This document shows positions 24,561 through 33,400 of a stretch of 64,000 bases of DNA, piece after piece. The notes under the pieces are model-generated. The model saw only the letters and a program-made list of their open reading frames with translations. It searched no databases and was not told the DNA's origin. The position numbers and the translations under genes are program-made. The stretch spans positions 1-64,000 of the forward strand of contig KL370806.1 in NCBI GenBank assembly GCA_000701625.1. Reading direction: 5' to 3'. Each line of letters begins with the position of its first letter. Within the stretch, counting starts at the first letter, position 1. This DNA is from Lachnospiraceae bacterium MC2017. Lineage in GTDB: Bacteria; Bacillota; Clostridia; Lachnospirales; Lachnospiraceae.

Positions 24561-27239
24561 TCATTCTACTCGTTCAATAACTACATCCTTCATTCCTGCA
24601 TCTATCATCAGGTCTCTCATGGCTGCAGCGTATCTTTCTCCCGGGAATCCCTGGTACCAGTCTATGTAGAAGCGGTCTCCTATCTCTGTAGTCTGCAGCA
24701 TGATCCCCTTCTCCTGCATTGCGTGATATGCAGTCATGCGTATTCTATTACCATACTCAGCGGTTCTGAGAGTTCCGAGATAGCTCACACCAAATGAACC
24801 ATTCATATGTGATCGCTGCTCGAGGATTATGTTATCAAGCGCTCCTGCAGCAAAAGCCTTTGCGTAACCTTCGCATATTCCACGATAGACGCCGCACAGC
24901 ATCTTAATATTGTCTTCTCCTGAGAATCCTTTGAGAAAAGCTCTGTATTTGGTATTAAGTGTCTCATCATCAGTTTGAGACAGCTCCTCAGGTGTAAATC
25001 CGTAATATGAATGAACAACCTGATGCAGAAGCGAGTTGGTGTTTCCCATAGCATTTCTTATACTTACGGGAGCCATCATACTGATGGGCAATTTATTGTC
25101 CGGATTCTCTCTTTCCACAGCCTTTGCAAAGAGCACCGCAAGTACCGACATGGGGCTTCCCTTAACCGACTTTGCATACGTCATCATCTCCCCACTGGGG
25201 ACACTTATACAGTAAGCACGGCAATTTTCTTTTTTTGCAAATATGTCATCCTGAACAGTTTCCTTTGCAACAAAAATTTTGCCACCAAGCATCTTTCCCA
25301 TTATTTCTTTTGGATCAATGGGAGCCGACATGAGGTACGCATCTTCCTCCTGCCCGGGTACTGCGCCATCTTTCTCGGTAAATACTCCCTCCGGAGCCAC
25401 ATATTCACGGCCATCCGCATCACAATAATAATGATAGAAAAATGTCTCAAGAACATGCATAAAACCTGTACCGTCAAATGGCACATGATCCGCATATACC
25501 CAAAGCGTGTTCGCCATATAGCAGAATGTTACCGTATGGAAATTTCCGCTTCTTGAAAAAGGTTCGATCAATTCCGCAGTTTCTTTTATGACAAATGGTA
25601 AATTATTCTCAAGGAGGACAAGCTTGCCGCCGCGCGTTTCCACTGCATAATTCAGGTATGGATAGACCTTACGCGTCTTCTCCCATGCGCTCTTTATGGC
25701 ACCTGCATTAACCTTCTCGCTAAGGTCAAATCTGTATGTCATAAAGAATGCCTTACCGGTAGGATACACTCCTCTTGCAAACATTCCTGCGGTAACAGGG
25801 CGGATCTCTTTGAACTTCTCAACTGCAGGATCACCCTCTACGCTCACCATAAGCTTTCTCGTTCTTTCAAATTTTCCGCCGTTTAACGACCTTACGGTAT
25901 CCCAGCCATTACACTGACCGGAGCAGAGAAATGCTTCACACTTTGAAAGGATGTACAGCGCGTAAAAATAATTGACTGTCGTGTCTTCCAGCGCATCCAT
26001 ATATTCCTTGCCGGTATTGAGTTTCTGCTCAAATTCATAGATGAGTGAGCTGTTTTTCTTTTTCATCTCCGATACAGTATGCCTCTCCTGAGAAATAGCC
26101 ATTACCTTTCCCGGAAAAGCTGCACGTATCTTATCGTAATTGTCCTTATCCTCCGTTGCCAGAAATATTTTGTCGTACTTTCCTGCATCCATCCAATCCT
26201 GTATCGCAGATATCATCTGATCAGGAGTCGCGTGACGTCTGTCCGCTCCGAGGTCCAGTGTCACGTAGTCAGTTCCTCTGGCAAGTACACCCAGAACCCT
26301 TCTGCCTCCAAGGATCGCATCAGCGTATTCTCTCATTTCGGCAGCGAAGCCTTCATCCAAAATGCTCTCATCAAAGTTCGTAGGATACTGGCTTGCATAC
26401 CATGAAGTCGAAAAAACAGCATACAGCTCACCTAAAACAAGCGTATTATCCGCTGCTGCATCCTTAGGTTTGGGATTAATATGAAAATATTTACTCAAAA
26501 GCTCATCCGAATATCTCGTACATCCGGGTCTCAGATACGCCTTTAACCCTCTGGGTTCTCCTGCATGAGAAACGATCGATACATGAGACAAAAGCCCGCC
26601 AATACCGGTTATCTGCGTCATTACAACTTCCAGATACTTAAAAGGTCCTCTTTTCCCTCCGGTAAATGCCTGCCAGAAATAAAGATTCTGAAATGCCGCA
26701 ACTGAGCTCAGTATATGCCAGTCACGCTTCGTATAACCCATTTCAAAAGGACCTGCTATGATCCTCAGATTCTTCTTCTCAGGCTCTGCCAAGAGACTGT
26801 CTACTATATGCAGTCTGTCTGAATCACCTGTGAACCACTTAACTCTTTCATCCGTAGCATAAACAGGTATATCCGTATGCTTAAGAGCAATCCTGGCTAC
26901 ACCGATACTGTATTCATCCACTACTTCCAGCTCGATCTTTTCGAACTGTTTCAGAAAGTCCAGACAGATATTATCCATATCGGTTTCGTCATAGTGAAGG
27001 AACGGTGCGTAAACAGCGCCGCCATTTGTCATCTTTGTGATAAGCCCTCTTACCTGTTCCGGAAACATCATCATGTTATCAATATATTCCAGATCATAAT
27101 CCGGAACCTGTCCCTCAGGATCCGTCACATGAAAATGAGTTTTACCTCTTTTCACCTCTGTCAGAGCGTCATGAAAGATATTCTCACTGTGCTTTAAGTT
27201 TATATGTTCTTCAGCGATATCCGGAACAAAATTCAGCAT
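24561..27239 (-). CDS. Fusion of a fucosyltransferase-like glycosyltransferase and a CoA-dependent acyltransferase
   Basis: About 892 residues. The first 460 look like an O-fucosyltransferase/NodZ-type glycosyltransferase: VLGVLARGTDYVTLDLG followed by QMISAIQDWMD and KIFLATEDKDNYDKI. The last 420 look like the condensation/alcohol acyltransferase superfamily, with the HxxxDG motif in YADHVPFDGTGFM and a DFGWG-like strand replaced by GSFGVSYLG. The ATG at 27239 is chosen because AAAGGAG lies 8 bases before it; 14 codons further upstream are open. No signal peptide or membrane segment. It may glycosylate and acylate one polysaccharide or metabolite. Family assignments are by eye. Confidence 0.6.
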   Translation of the reverse strand: MLNFVPDIAEEHINLKHSENIFHDALTEVKRGKTHFHVTDPEGQVPDYDLEYIDNMMMFPEQVRGLITKMTNGGAVYAPFLHYDETDMDNICLDFLKQFEKIELEVVDEYSIGVARIALKHTDIPVYATDERVKWFTGDSDRLHIVDSLLAEPEKKNLRIIAGPFEMGYTKRDWHILSSVAAFQNLYFWQAFTGGKRGPFKYLEVVMTQITGIGGLLSHVSIVSHAGEPRGLKAYLRPGCTRYSDELLSKYFHINPKPKDAAADNTLVLGELYAVFSTSWYASQYPTNFDESILDEGFAAEMREYADAILGGRRVLGVLARGTDYVTLDLGADRRHATPDQMISAIQDWMDAGKYDKIFLATEDKDNYDKIRAAFPGKVMAISQERHTVSEMKKKNSSLIYEFEQKLNTGKEYMDALEDTTVNYFYALYILSKCEAFLCSGQCNGWDTVRSLNGGKFERTRKLMVSVEGDPAVEKFKEIRPVTAGMFARGVYPTGKAFFMTYRFDLSEKVNAGAIKSAWEKTRKVYPYLNYAVETRGGKLVLLENNLPFVIKETAELIEPFSRSGNFHTVTFCYMANTLWVYADHVPFDGTGFMHVLETFFYHYYCDADGREYVAPEGVFTEKDGAVPGQEEDAYLMSAPIDPKEIMGKMLGGKIFVAKETVQDDIFAKKENCRAYCISVPSGEMMTYAKSVKGSPMSVLAVLFAKAVERENPDNKLPISMMAPVSIRNAMGNTNSLLHQVVHSYYGFTPEELSQTDDETLNTKYRAFLKGFSGEDNIKMLCGVYRGICEGYAKAFAAGALDNIILEQRSHMNGSFGVSYLGTLRTAEYGNRIRMTAYHAMQEKGIMLQTTEIGDRFYIDWYQGFPGERYAAAMRDLMIDAGMKDVVIERVE

Positions 27240-27311
27240 ATTCTCTGTCTCCTTTTTTCTGCAAAAGCCCCCAAAAAACATTCCTGAATATATTTCGAAT
27301 ACAATAGCGTT

Positions 27312-27743
27312 TTACCTTATATTCTCCTGCAATTTCTTCTTTAAGAATTCATACCGCTGCCGCTTCTCTTCCTTTGCGAAATGAACTTCGCGGAACTGCT
27401 CAGGGTTATTTGTGTAATCAAGCACCTCGTCTCCAAACTGCTCACTGGTCAGATCAAATGCGCAGTCACCGATCACGTTGTAGCAATGGTAATTTCCGCC
27501 GGATCTTTCTATTCCGTAAACTTTTCCTCCAAAAATATCCTGAACGAGAAACGCTGTTATAGAACACTGTCCAAGTGTTTTATTATCTTCCGACCAGTTT
27601 TCTCTCATTCTCGGCGCGCAGGTTTCTGCACACCATATTTCTGAAAGCATGTCATAAAGATCCCGGGGATCTTTTATTCCCTTATATCCATCTGTCACCG
27701 GTGCCACATCCGCGGTCTTCCAACCCCAAAACTTGTACTCCAT
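27312..27743 (-). CDS. YunG-like protein
   Basis: About 143 residues. The conserved run NWSEDNKTLGQCSITAFLVQ, then GGNYHCYNVIGDCAFDLTSE, matches YunG-family proteins. The order Cys (GQCSITA), His (NYHCYN) and Asp (FDLT) suggests a papain/transglutaminase-like fold. The frame is open to 27767; the start is uncertain, since GAGG sits close to ATGs at both 27752 and 27743. It follows the WXG-like gene by few bases and may be the last gene of the secretion operon. Confidence 0.65.
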   Translation of the reverse strand: MEYKFWGWKTADVAPVTDGYKGIKDPRDLYDMLSEIWCAETCAPRMRENWSEDNKTLGQCSITAFLVQDIFGGKVYGIERSGGNYHCYNVIGDCAFDLTSEQFGDEVLDYTNNPEQFREVHFAKEEKRQRYEFLKKKLQENIR

Positions 27744-27772
27744 AAAGCTCATAACCTCGTTTTTCACATATA

Positions 27773-28462
27773 CTATTTCTTTGTTTCTTTATCTTTCATT
27801 TTATCAGAAATAGTCTTTCCTGTGGCACTTCCTATTATGCCTCCGGCAGCTGCTGCCATTCCGGACACTATTCCTACTCCCGCCATAGCCGCTGCCGATA
27901 CACCTGCAGACGCTGCTTCTGTACCCGCACTTACACCTGCACCTGCAATATCAGCTGCCACATATGACGCAGCCTCCGGTATCGGTGTTTCTATATCAGG
28001 AACTGCTGTGCCTGCGGTTCCGCCGCTTACATATACATTCGTGGTTTCCTGATATATAGTTGTTCCACCGGAAGAATTGACCGTTGCGTGCGCCGTTGCT
28101 GTCGCCGTCGCTGTAGCTCCGGAAGCCGCGCCTGCTGATGCAACTGCCACAGGTCTCTTATAGAAGTCCCTGTTATGAGCCTTTACTTTATCAACCTTCT
28201 GTACAATTTTTTTCTCAGATGAAGTGTAGCTCTGAACTACATCTACCAAAACCTGTCCTGCAAAATTTAGTACAGTTTTTTCCTCCTCCATCTGCTTCTT
28301 AAACTTATTGAGATCTGCTCTTACAGACTGAAGTAACTCATCATTTCCGAGCTTGGAGACGATCTGATTTATCTGGTTTACGTAGTTATCCATATCCTTT
28401 GCGATATTTTTTAACTGTTCGCCCTGCTCAGAAACTACTTTATAGGATACTTTATATGCCAT
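27773..28462 (-). CDS. WXG100-related protein with Ala/Gly-rich tail
   Basis: 229 residues. The first 90 form a helical hairpin like WXG100 proteins (YKVVSEQGEQLKNIAKDMDNY and ADLNKFKKQMEEEKTVLNFA) but the W-x-G turn is replaced by LGNDE. The tail is Ala/Gly/Thr-rich with TATATATAHAT, then a hydrophobic glycine-zipper-like segment (AAMAGVGIVSGMAAAAGGII). It could be a secreted substrate that interacts with membranes. It lies 17 bases after a WXG100 gene, in the same operon. Confidence 0.7.
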   Translation of the reverse strand: MAYKVSYKVVSEQGEQLKNIAKDMDNYVNQINQIVSKLGNDELLQSVRADLNKFKKQMEEEKTVLNFAGQVLVDVVQSYTSSEKKIVQKVDKVKAHNRDFYKRPVAVASAGAASGATATATATAHATVNSSGGTTIYQETTNVYVSGGTAGTAVPDIETPIPEAASYVAADIAGAGVSAGTEAASAGVSAAAMAGVGIVSGMAAAAGGIIGSATGKTISDKMKDKETKK

Positions 28463-28478
28463 CTTCTGTTACTCCCTT

Positions 28479-28805
28479 TCACTTAAACAGATTCGTTGGC
28501 AGCTTGGGAATATTTTTTACATCACTCTCTACTGCTTTTATACTCTTTTCATATTTATCCGCAGAATCATAGAGCGAGTTCACCATCTTTCCCATAACTT
28601 CCAGCGCTTCGCTGCATTCATCCATAAGTTTCTGAAAACTGCTCTGATACGTAGACGCAGCCTCGCCTGTCCAGATATTTTTTAATGAGTCTATCTGTCC
28701 TTTTGCTCCATAGCAGGATTCTCTTAAGCCAGTCTGTACTTTATCCAGTGACTCTGCAAGAGATCTGAGCTTTGCAGCATCAACATTGATATTTACCTCT
28801 GACAT
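28479..28805 (-). CDS. WXG100 family protein
   Basis: 108 residues, two helices joined by the WxG turn in SLKNIWTGEAASTYQSSF. This is the ESX/type VII secretion substrate fold. CGGAGG lies 5 bases before the ATG. It is the fifth of five WXG100 genes in a row. Confidence 0.9.
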   Translation of the reverse strand: MSEVNINVDAAKLRSLAESLDKVQTGLRESCYGAKGQIDSLKNIWTGEAASTYQSSFQKLMDECSEALEVMGKMVNSLYDSADKYEKSIKAVESDVKNIPKLPTNLFK

Positions 28806-28822
28806 AATGACCTCCGATCTCC

Positions 28823-29131
28823 TCAGCCTCTTCTTCCCATCTTCTCTACAATATCCATCGCACGGTTATCCGCCTGACCGTAGGTATTGCAGGATTCTCC
28901 CAGTGCCTGGGAAGCCGACCTGATCGCAGCAGCCATCTTTCGGAAAGAATCATGATTTTTATCATACTGTTTCAGATAAGTCGCTGCTGCGTCGCCTGAC
29001 CAGACCCGCTTAACAGAGTTCATGGTTTCTTCCAGAGTCTTGATATTTTTCTGCATGGAAGCATAGATATTGTCCAGTTCTGACGCCGCAGACCTCATCT
29101 TTTGGATATTTACCGTATTCTTTGCTGCCAT
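28823..29131 (-). CDS. WXG100 family protein
   Basis: 102 residues. WxG turn in NSVKRVWSGDAAATYLKQY; the C-terminal helix ends in NRAMDIVEKMGRRG. GAGGGG precedes the ATG. It shares about the same length and helix layout as its neighbours, consistent with tandem duplication. Likely secreted through EssC as a homo- or heterodimer. Confidence 0.9.
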   Translation of the reverse strand: MAAKNTVNIQKMRSAASELDNIYASMQKNIKTLEETMNSVKRVWSGDAAATYLKQYDKNHDSFRKMAAAIRSASQALGESCNTYGQADNRAMDIVEKMGRRG

Positions 29132-29145
29132 TGTTCCCCTCTTTT

Positions 29146-29442
29146 CTATGAGATGGATGAAGCCGATGCTTTAGCTGCCTCATCTGCTTCCTTCATCTTC
29201 TTCGCTGCTTTCTTTAGATAATCAGAAACACCGCGCAGATACTTTGCTTTTGCATCGAAGTCACTTTCCGCTGAATTCAGGAATTTCAGAAATGCCTTTC
29301 CGGAATCTCCTGTCCACGCCGCGCTCAGATTATCACGAACCCCCGCAAGCTTTGATTTCGTTTTCCCGGAAAGATCGGACGCCATATTTTCCAAAGCCTG
29401 CGCCTGCTGCATTGTCTTTTGATAATCAAATTTAACCGCCAT
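29146..29442 (-). CDS. WXG100 family protein
   Basis: About 98 residues starting MAVKFDYQKTMQQAQALENM, with the WxG turn in LSAAWTGDSGKAFLKFL. The frame runs 10 codons further upstream, but AGTGAGG lies 7 bases before the ATG at 29442. Basic C-terminal helix (KKAAKKMKEADEAAKA). Confidence 0.88.
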   Translation of the reverse strand: MAVKFDYQKTMQQAQALENMASDLSGKTKSKLAGVRDNLSAAWTGDSGKAFLKFLNSAESDFDAKAKYLRGVSDYLKKAAKKMKEADEAAKASASSIS

Positions 29443-29452
29443 ATTCAGTACC

Positions 29453-29776
29453 TCACTTGAATGTAGAATCAAACTTCAGAGATTTGCCGGTATCACGAAC
29501 CTTGTTCTCTGCTTTATCATAGATTCCGGCGAGTTCTCTTAAGCCGCTCACATAGCCATTAAGCACCTTCACAATTTCTGCCGAACTTGCTTTTAACTGT
29601 GCAGCCGTATTTCTGATATCATCCGAACTGTCACCCTGCCATTCGCCTCTTGCGCTCTTTATTTCCTGCTGAAACTGTTCAAATATTTTTTCAAGATTTT
29701 TTATCAGCGGTTTTAAGGTTTCCGCTGTATTTGCAAGGAGCGCAGTATCGACCTTTGTTTCATTTTCTGATGCCAT
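29453..29776 (-). CDS. WXG100 family protein
   Basis: 107 residues. The WxG turn is ARGEWQGDSSDDIRN and the second helix contains ELAGIYDKAENKVRDT, close to the YxxxD/E export motif. AGGAGA lies 5 bases before the ATG. Fourth gene after EssC in transcription order. Confidence 0.88.
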   Translation of the reverse strand: MASENETKVDTALLANTAETLKPLIKNLEKIFEQFQQEIKSARGEWQGDSSDDIRNTAAQLKASSAEIVKVLNGYVSGLRELAGIYDKAENKVRDTGKSLKFDSTFK

Positions 29777-29829
29777 ATCTTCTCCTTGATCCGATCGATC
29801 ACAATTTGTAATTTAGGGCTCCGGATAAG

Positions 29830-30132
29830 TTAGATCTTGAGCTTACCCACGAGTCCACCTACTTCACTTTCCGAATTATCAAAATCCTGAGCGATCTCAA
29901 GCAGGATCTCCTGCACTTCGTTATACTGATCCACCATCTCATGCAGTGCATCCTGATCCGCCTGCCAGCTCTGCATAAATCTCGTCGCAGCTTCAGACTT
30001 CCAGCTCTTGGAAAGACTGTTCATGGCATCATTGATCTTTGATACATTTCCGGACAGATCTCCTGCCAGACTTCCGATCCTCTTAGCTGTCTGCCTGAGT
30101 TTAGCAGCATCCACATTTGTCATATCTGCCAT
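29830..30132 (-). CDS. WXG100-like protein, variant turn
   Basis: 100 residues with the same helical hairpin, but the turn reads SLSKSWKSEAATRFMQSW, so the Gly of WxG is Ser. The C-terminal helix QDFDNSESEVGGLVGKL has no clear YxxxD/E. AGGAG precedes the ATG. It directly follows the EsaB-like gene and may be the structural partner of the other four. Confidence 0.85.
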   Translation of the reverse strand: MADMTNVDAAKLRQTAKRIGSLAGDLSGNVSKINDAMNSLSKSWKSEAATRFMQSWQADQDALHEMVDQYNEVQEILLEIAQDFDNSESEVGGLVGKLKI

Positions 30133-30143
30133 AAATATCTCCT

Positions 30144-30398
30144 TTAGATCAGCATGATCTTCCCACCACTCTTCACGCCTATGCTTCCGAGTATTTCATT
30201 GTCCTGCAGCAGTCCCTTCATATCTATGCTGCAAAAAAGAACTTTATCGGGATCCGGAAATACAGTCATATTTTCAACATTGCTGATCTGTTTGATCATC
30301 TCTTTTTTTACCTTCCCGACCGACATCACAGAATCAACAGAAAACTCATATGTCTTTGCTATCCCCGGAACCTTTGTTTCCAAAAAAATCCTGCTCAT
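30144..30398 (-). CDS. EsaB/YukD-like ubiquitin-fold protein
   Basis: 84 residues with the beta-grasp pattern of YukD: a strand-helix start (YEFSVDSVMSVGKVKKEMIK), then LLQDNEILGSIGVKSGGKIML at the end. In Firmicute type VII systems this small cytoplasmic protein regulates secretion. It is 16 bases downstream of EssC, with AGGAGG before the ATG. No C-terminal diglycine, as expected for this family. Confidence 0.78.
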   Translation of the reverse strand: MSRIFLETKVPGIAKTYEFSVDSVMSVGKVKKEMIKQISNVENMTVFPDPDKVLFCSIDMKGLLQDNEILGSIGVKSGGKIMLI

Positions 30399-30414
30399 AG
30401 CTGTATTCCCTCCT

Positions 30415-33400
30415 TTATACGAGTGGTGTGATCACCCTTACAGGAACTCCTGCGTCAGAAAGAGCATAGCCAAATCCTGCAGGAAGCTGTCTGACAGCAT
30501 CAGCAGATGACATCTCCCAGTGAAGTACGCTTTGCTGATCATACAGTCCACCCATATTTACTCCGCTGTCCATTGACGTAAACTGACGGGATACCTGATA
30601 TCTTGCAAGATCCGATACATCATCTCCTGTCATCGCCGCAACAAACTGGATCTTATGATTCCTTCCCTTTTCCAGTGCTGTCTCAAAAAATGCATTCATC
30701 CCGTAGTTTTCTGAGTAGACTGATTCGATAAAGGATGCATAATCATTGATAAGGAACAGTATCCGCTTATGACCCTTTAGCATTTCCGCTGCCGACATAC
30801 CCTTATCTGCTGCTTCATGGACAAGACCATTACGTTCTCCGAAGGCTCCTACTATCTGATCCTGCATGAGTCCAAACAGTCCTTCATCATCCGTTATGTA
30901 ATTTCTGATCCCATTAGCATCCGCAGACTCTTTCAACTCTTCGGTTCTGCCGTCAAAAATGATGACCTCATTTCCTTTTTTCATGCCTTCCAGTGCAAGA
31001 GCCTTTAAGAGGTTTGTTTTTCCGGTCTTTCCGATACCGATCACGCTGACGCAGTATTCTTCATCCATGTTCATCGAAACGATATTCTCACCATCGATAG
31101 TCTTTCCGATCGGGAATATATTTTCAGGGTAATCTGCTGTTTCAGACATCAGATCTTTGATACTTAAGGAATCAAGCACCTGCCCCGGACGCTTTGCTCC
31201 TTTGGTCTTAGGCGCTACATTCACAGACTGCAGATTCTTTTTGATACTCTGTGCCTGTGACAAGCCTTCTGTTTCACGTACAGGAAGCGCAACCTGGAAC
31301 TCTACGCAGCCTGGTGCTTTAACGAGACCGCGTCCCGGTGTTCTTCCCTCAGGCATGATCTCCGTATGGTCTCCGACAACTGCTTCATATTCAAATCGGT
31401 CAGGCATCTGAAGTGCGATTCCGGAGTTAAAGTTCTGTCTGATCCTGCTTCTGAGATCTCCGGAGCCATTTGTAGTTACAACCGTGAAAATGCCATAACT
31501 TACACCTTCTCTTGTAATGACAGAAAGATCATCATCAAATTTGTCATAGCTTTCATAGAACGCAGTAAAGTTGTCAATTACGAGCATCAGAGCCGGGCAG
31601 TCATTATTATGCTGCACGTATTCCTTAAAGGAGCCTATGCCCATAGCAGCAAACTTCTTTTTTCTATCAGCAAGTTCTGACGCAAAGAATTCAAATATGT
31701 CATTAAGCTTATCATCTTCTCCGTCAAAGCACACACCACCGATATGCGGCATCGAAGCAAATACAGCCATCGTCCTTGATGAGAAATCGAGAATGTAGAT
31801 ATTCACGTCTGAAGGTGTATACCTTGTGACAGCGCCATAGATCATGGTCTGCAAAAGCGTTGTCTTACCCGAACCTGAAGGTCCGCATATCAGCAGATTT
31901 CCATCTGCGACAAAGTCTGCATATGCTGTATACTGGCTCTGGATCTCCGGGTCATCCGCAAGACCGATCGGCATACGAAGAGAATAACCCTCCGTCTTTT
32001 CCGTATGCAGTTCTTCCAGATAGATCCTCTTTTCCAGTGCCGGAAGCCAGATCTGGCGCACTGATGCTACATCATGTTCCTTTGCGATCTCTGCAGCATA
32101 TTTTACGATTGCATCGAGCTGAGTCACTTTCTGGATATTGTCGGACTTCTTTTTCTTGTTCTTCTTTTTAGGTACTCCATTCTTACCGATAAGGTTGATC
32201 AGTTCTACCTTTGCATTCTTATCATCGCTAAAAGGTATATCCGGTTCATACGCAGCGCCTGACCATCCTGACTGGAATTCTTCAAAAATCTCATCACTTC
32301 CAACCTGGAAATATCCGCGACCGGTTCCGGTAATGTACGCTGCATCCGGTCTCTTCAGCATTTCATTGGAGTCAGACTTATCAGCTACTCTGAGGCATAA
32401 ACGGAATCGTGTATTTGACCAGATCTCATCATCTACAACACCGGACGGTTTCTGCGTCGCAAGGATAAGGTTCACACCAAGCGAACGTCCTACACGTGCC
32501 GCAGATACCAGTGATCGAACGAATTCCGGCTGCTCCTTCTTAAGTTCTGCAAACTCATCTGCAATGATAAGGAGATGAGGCATAGGTTCTGTCGCTACTC
32601 CGGAACGATAAAGCTCGATATACGCATCGATATGCTTTACCTTAAAGTCGTTAAACAGCTTCTGACGGTGCTTTATCTCCGCATTGATCGAAAGAAGTGC
32701 CCTGTTCGTCGCATTTCCTCCAAGGTTCGTGATCACACCTGACAGATGCGGTAGGCCTTCAAAGCTCTGAGCCATTCCGCCGCCCTTATAATCGATCAGG
32801 ATAAATGCTACTTCATCCGGATGATAATTTATTGCGAGAGAAAGGATATAGCTCTGAAGTGTTTCTGATTTACCGGAACCTGTAGTACCTGCTACAAGAC
32901 CGTGAGGGCCGTGATATTTCTCATGAATATCCAGGAACAAAGGCTGATTTCCCGATTTATAACCGACCATTGCCCTCATGCTTTCATAAGTACGGTTTTC
33001 CAGCCAGCGATGGTAAATATCCAGATCCTCAACACTCGATGTTTTATACATATCAAGGAATGTCAGCAGATCAGGTATTCCTGCCGATACGCCCATTTCA
33101 CGAAGCCGTACACCTGAGAGCGTTCTTGCAAACTTATCTGCTCTCTTAAGCGGCAGCACGTCAAACTTGACATCTTCTCTTGCAGGAAAAGCATTCACTG
33201 TGGACATAAAATTGTGCTTTTCCGAACTGTCGGTTATGATCGCCGTACAGCCGCTTGGCAGCTTATCCGGAGAATCTGCGATCATTACAACAGATATTCC
33301 CATTTCATCTGTCGGATTCAACAGATACTTTGCGATCGCTTCTTCCTCCAGCAGCGAATAGTCCGCAATGAGAAATACATAGTGAGGCAGGATCTTCTTA

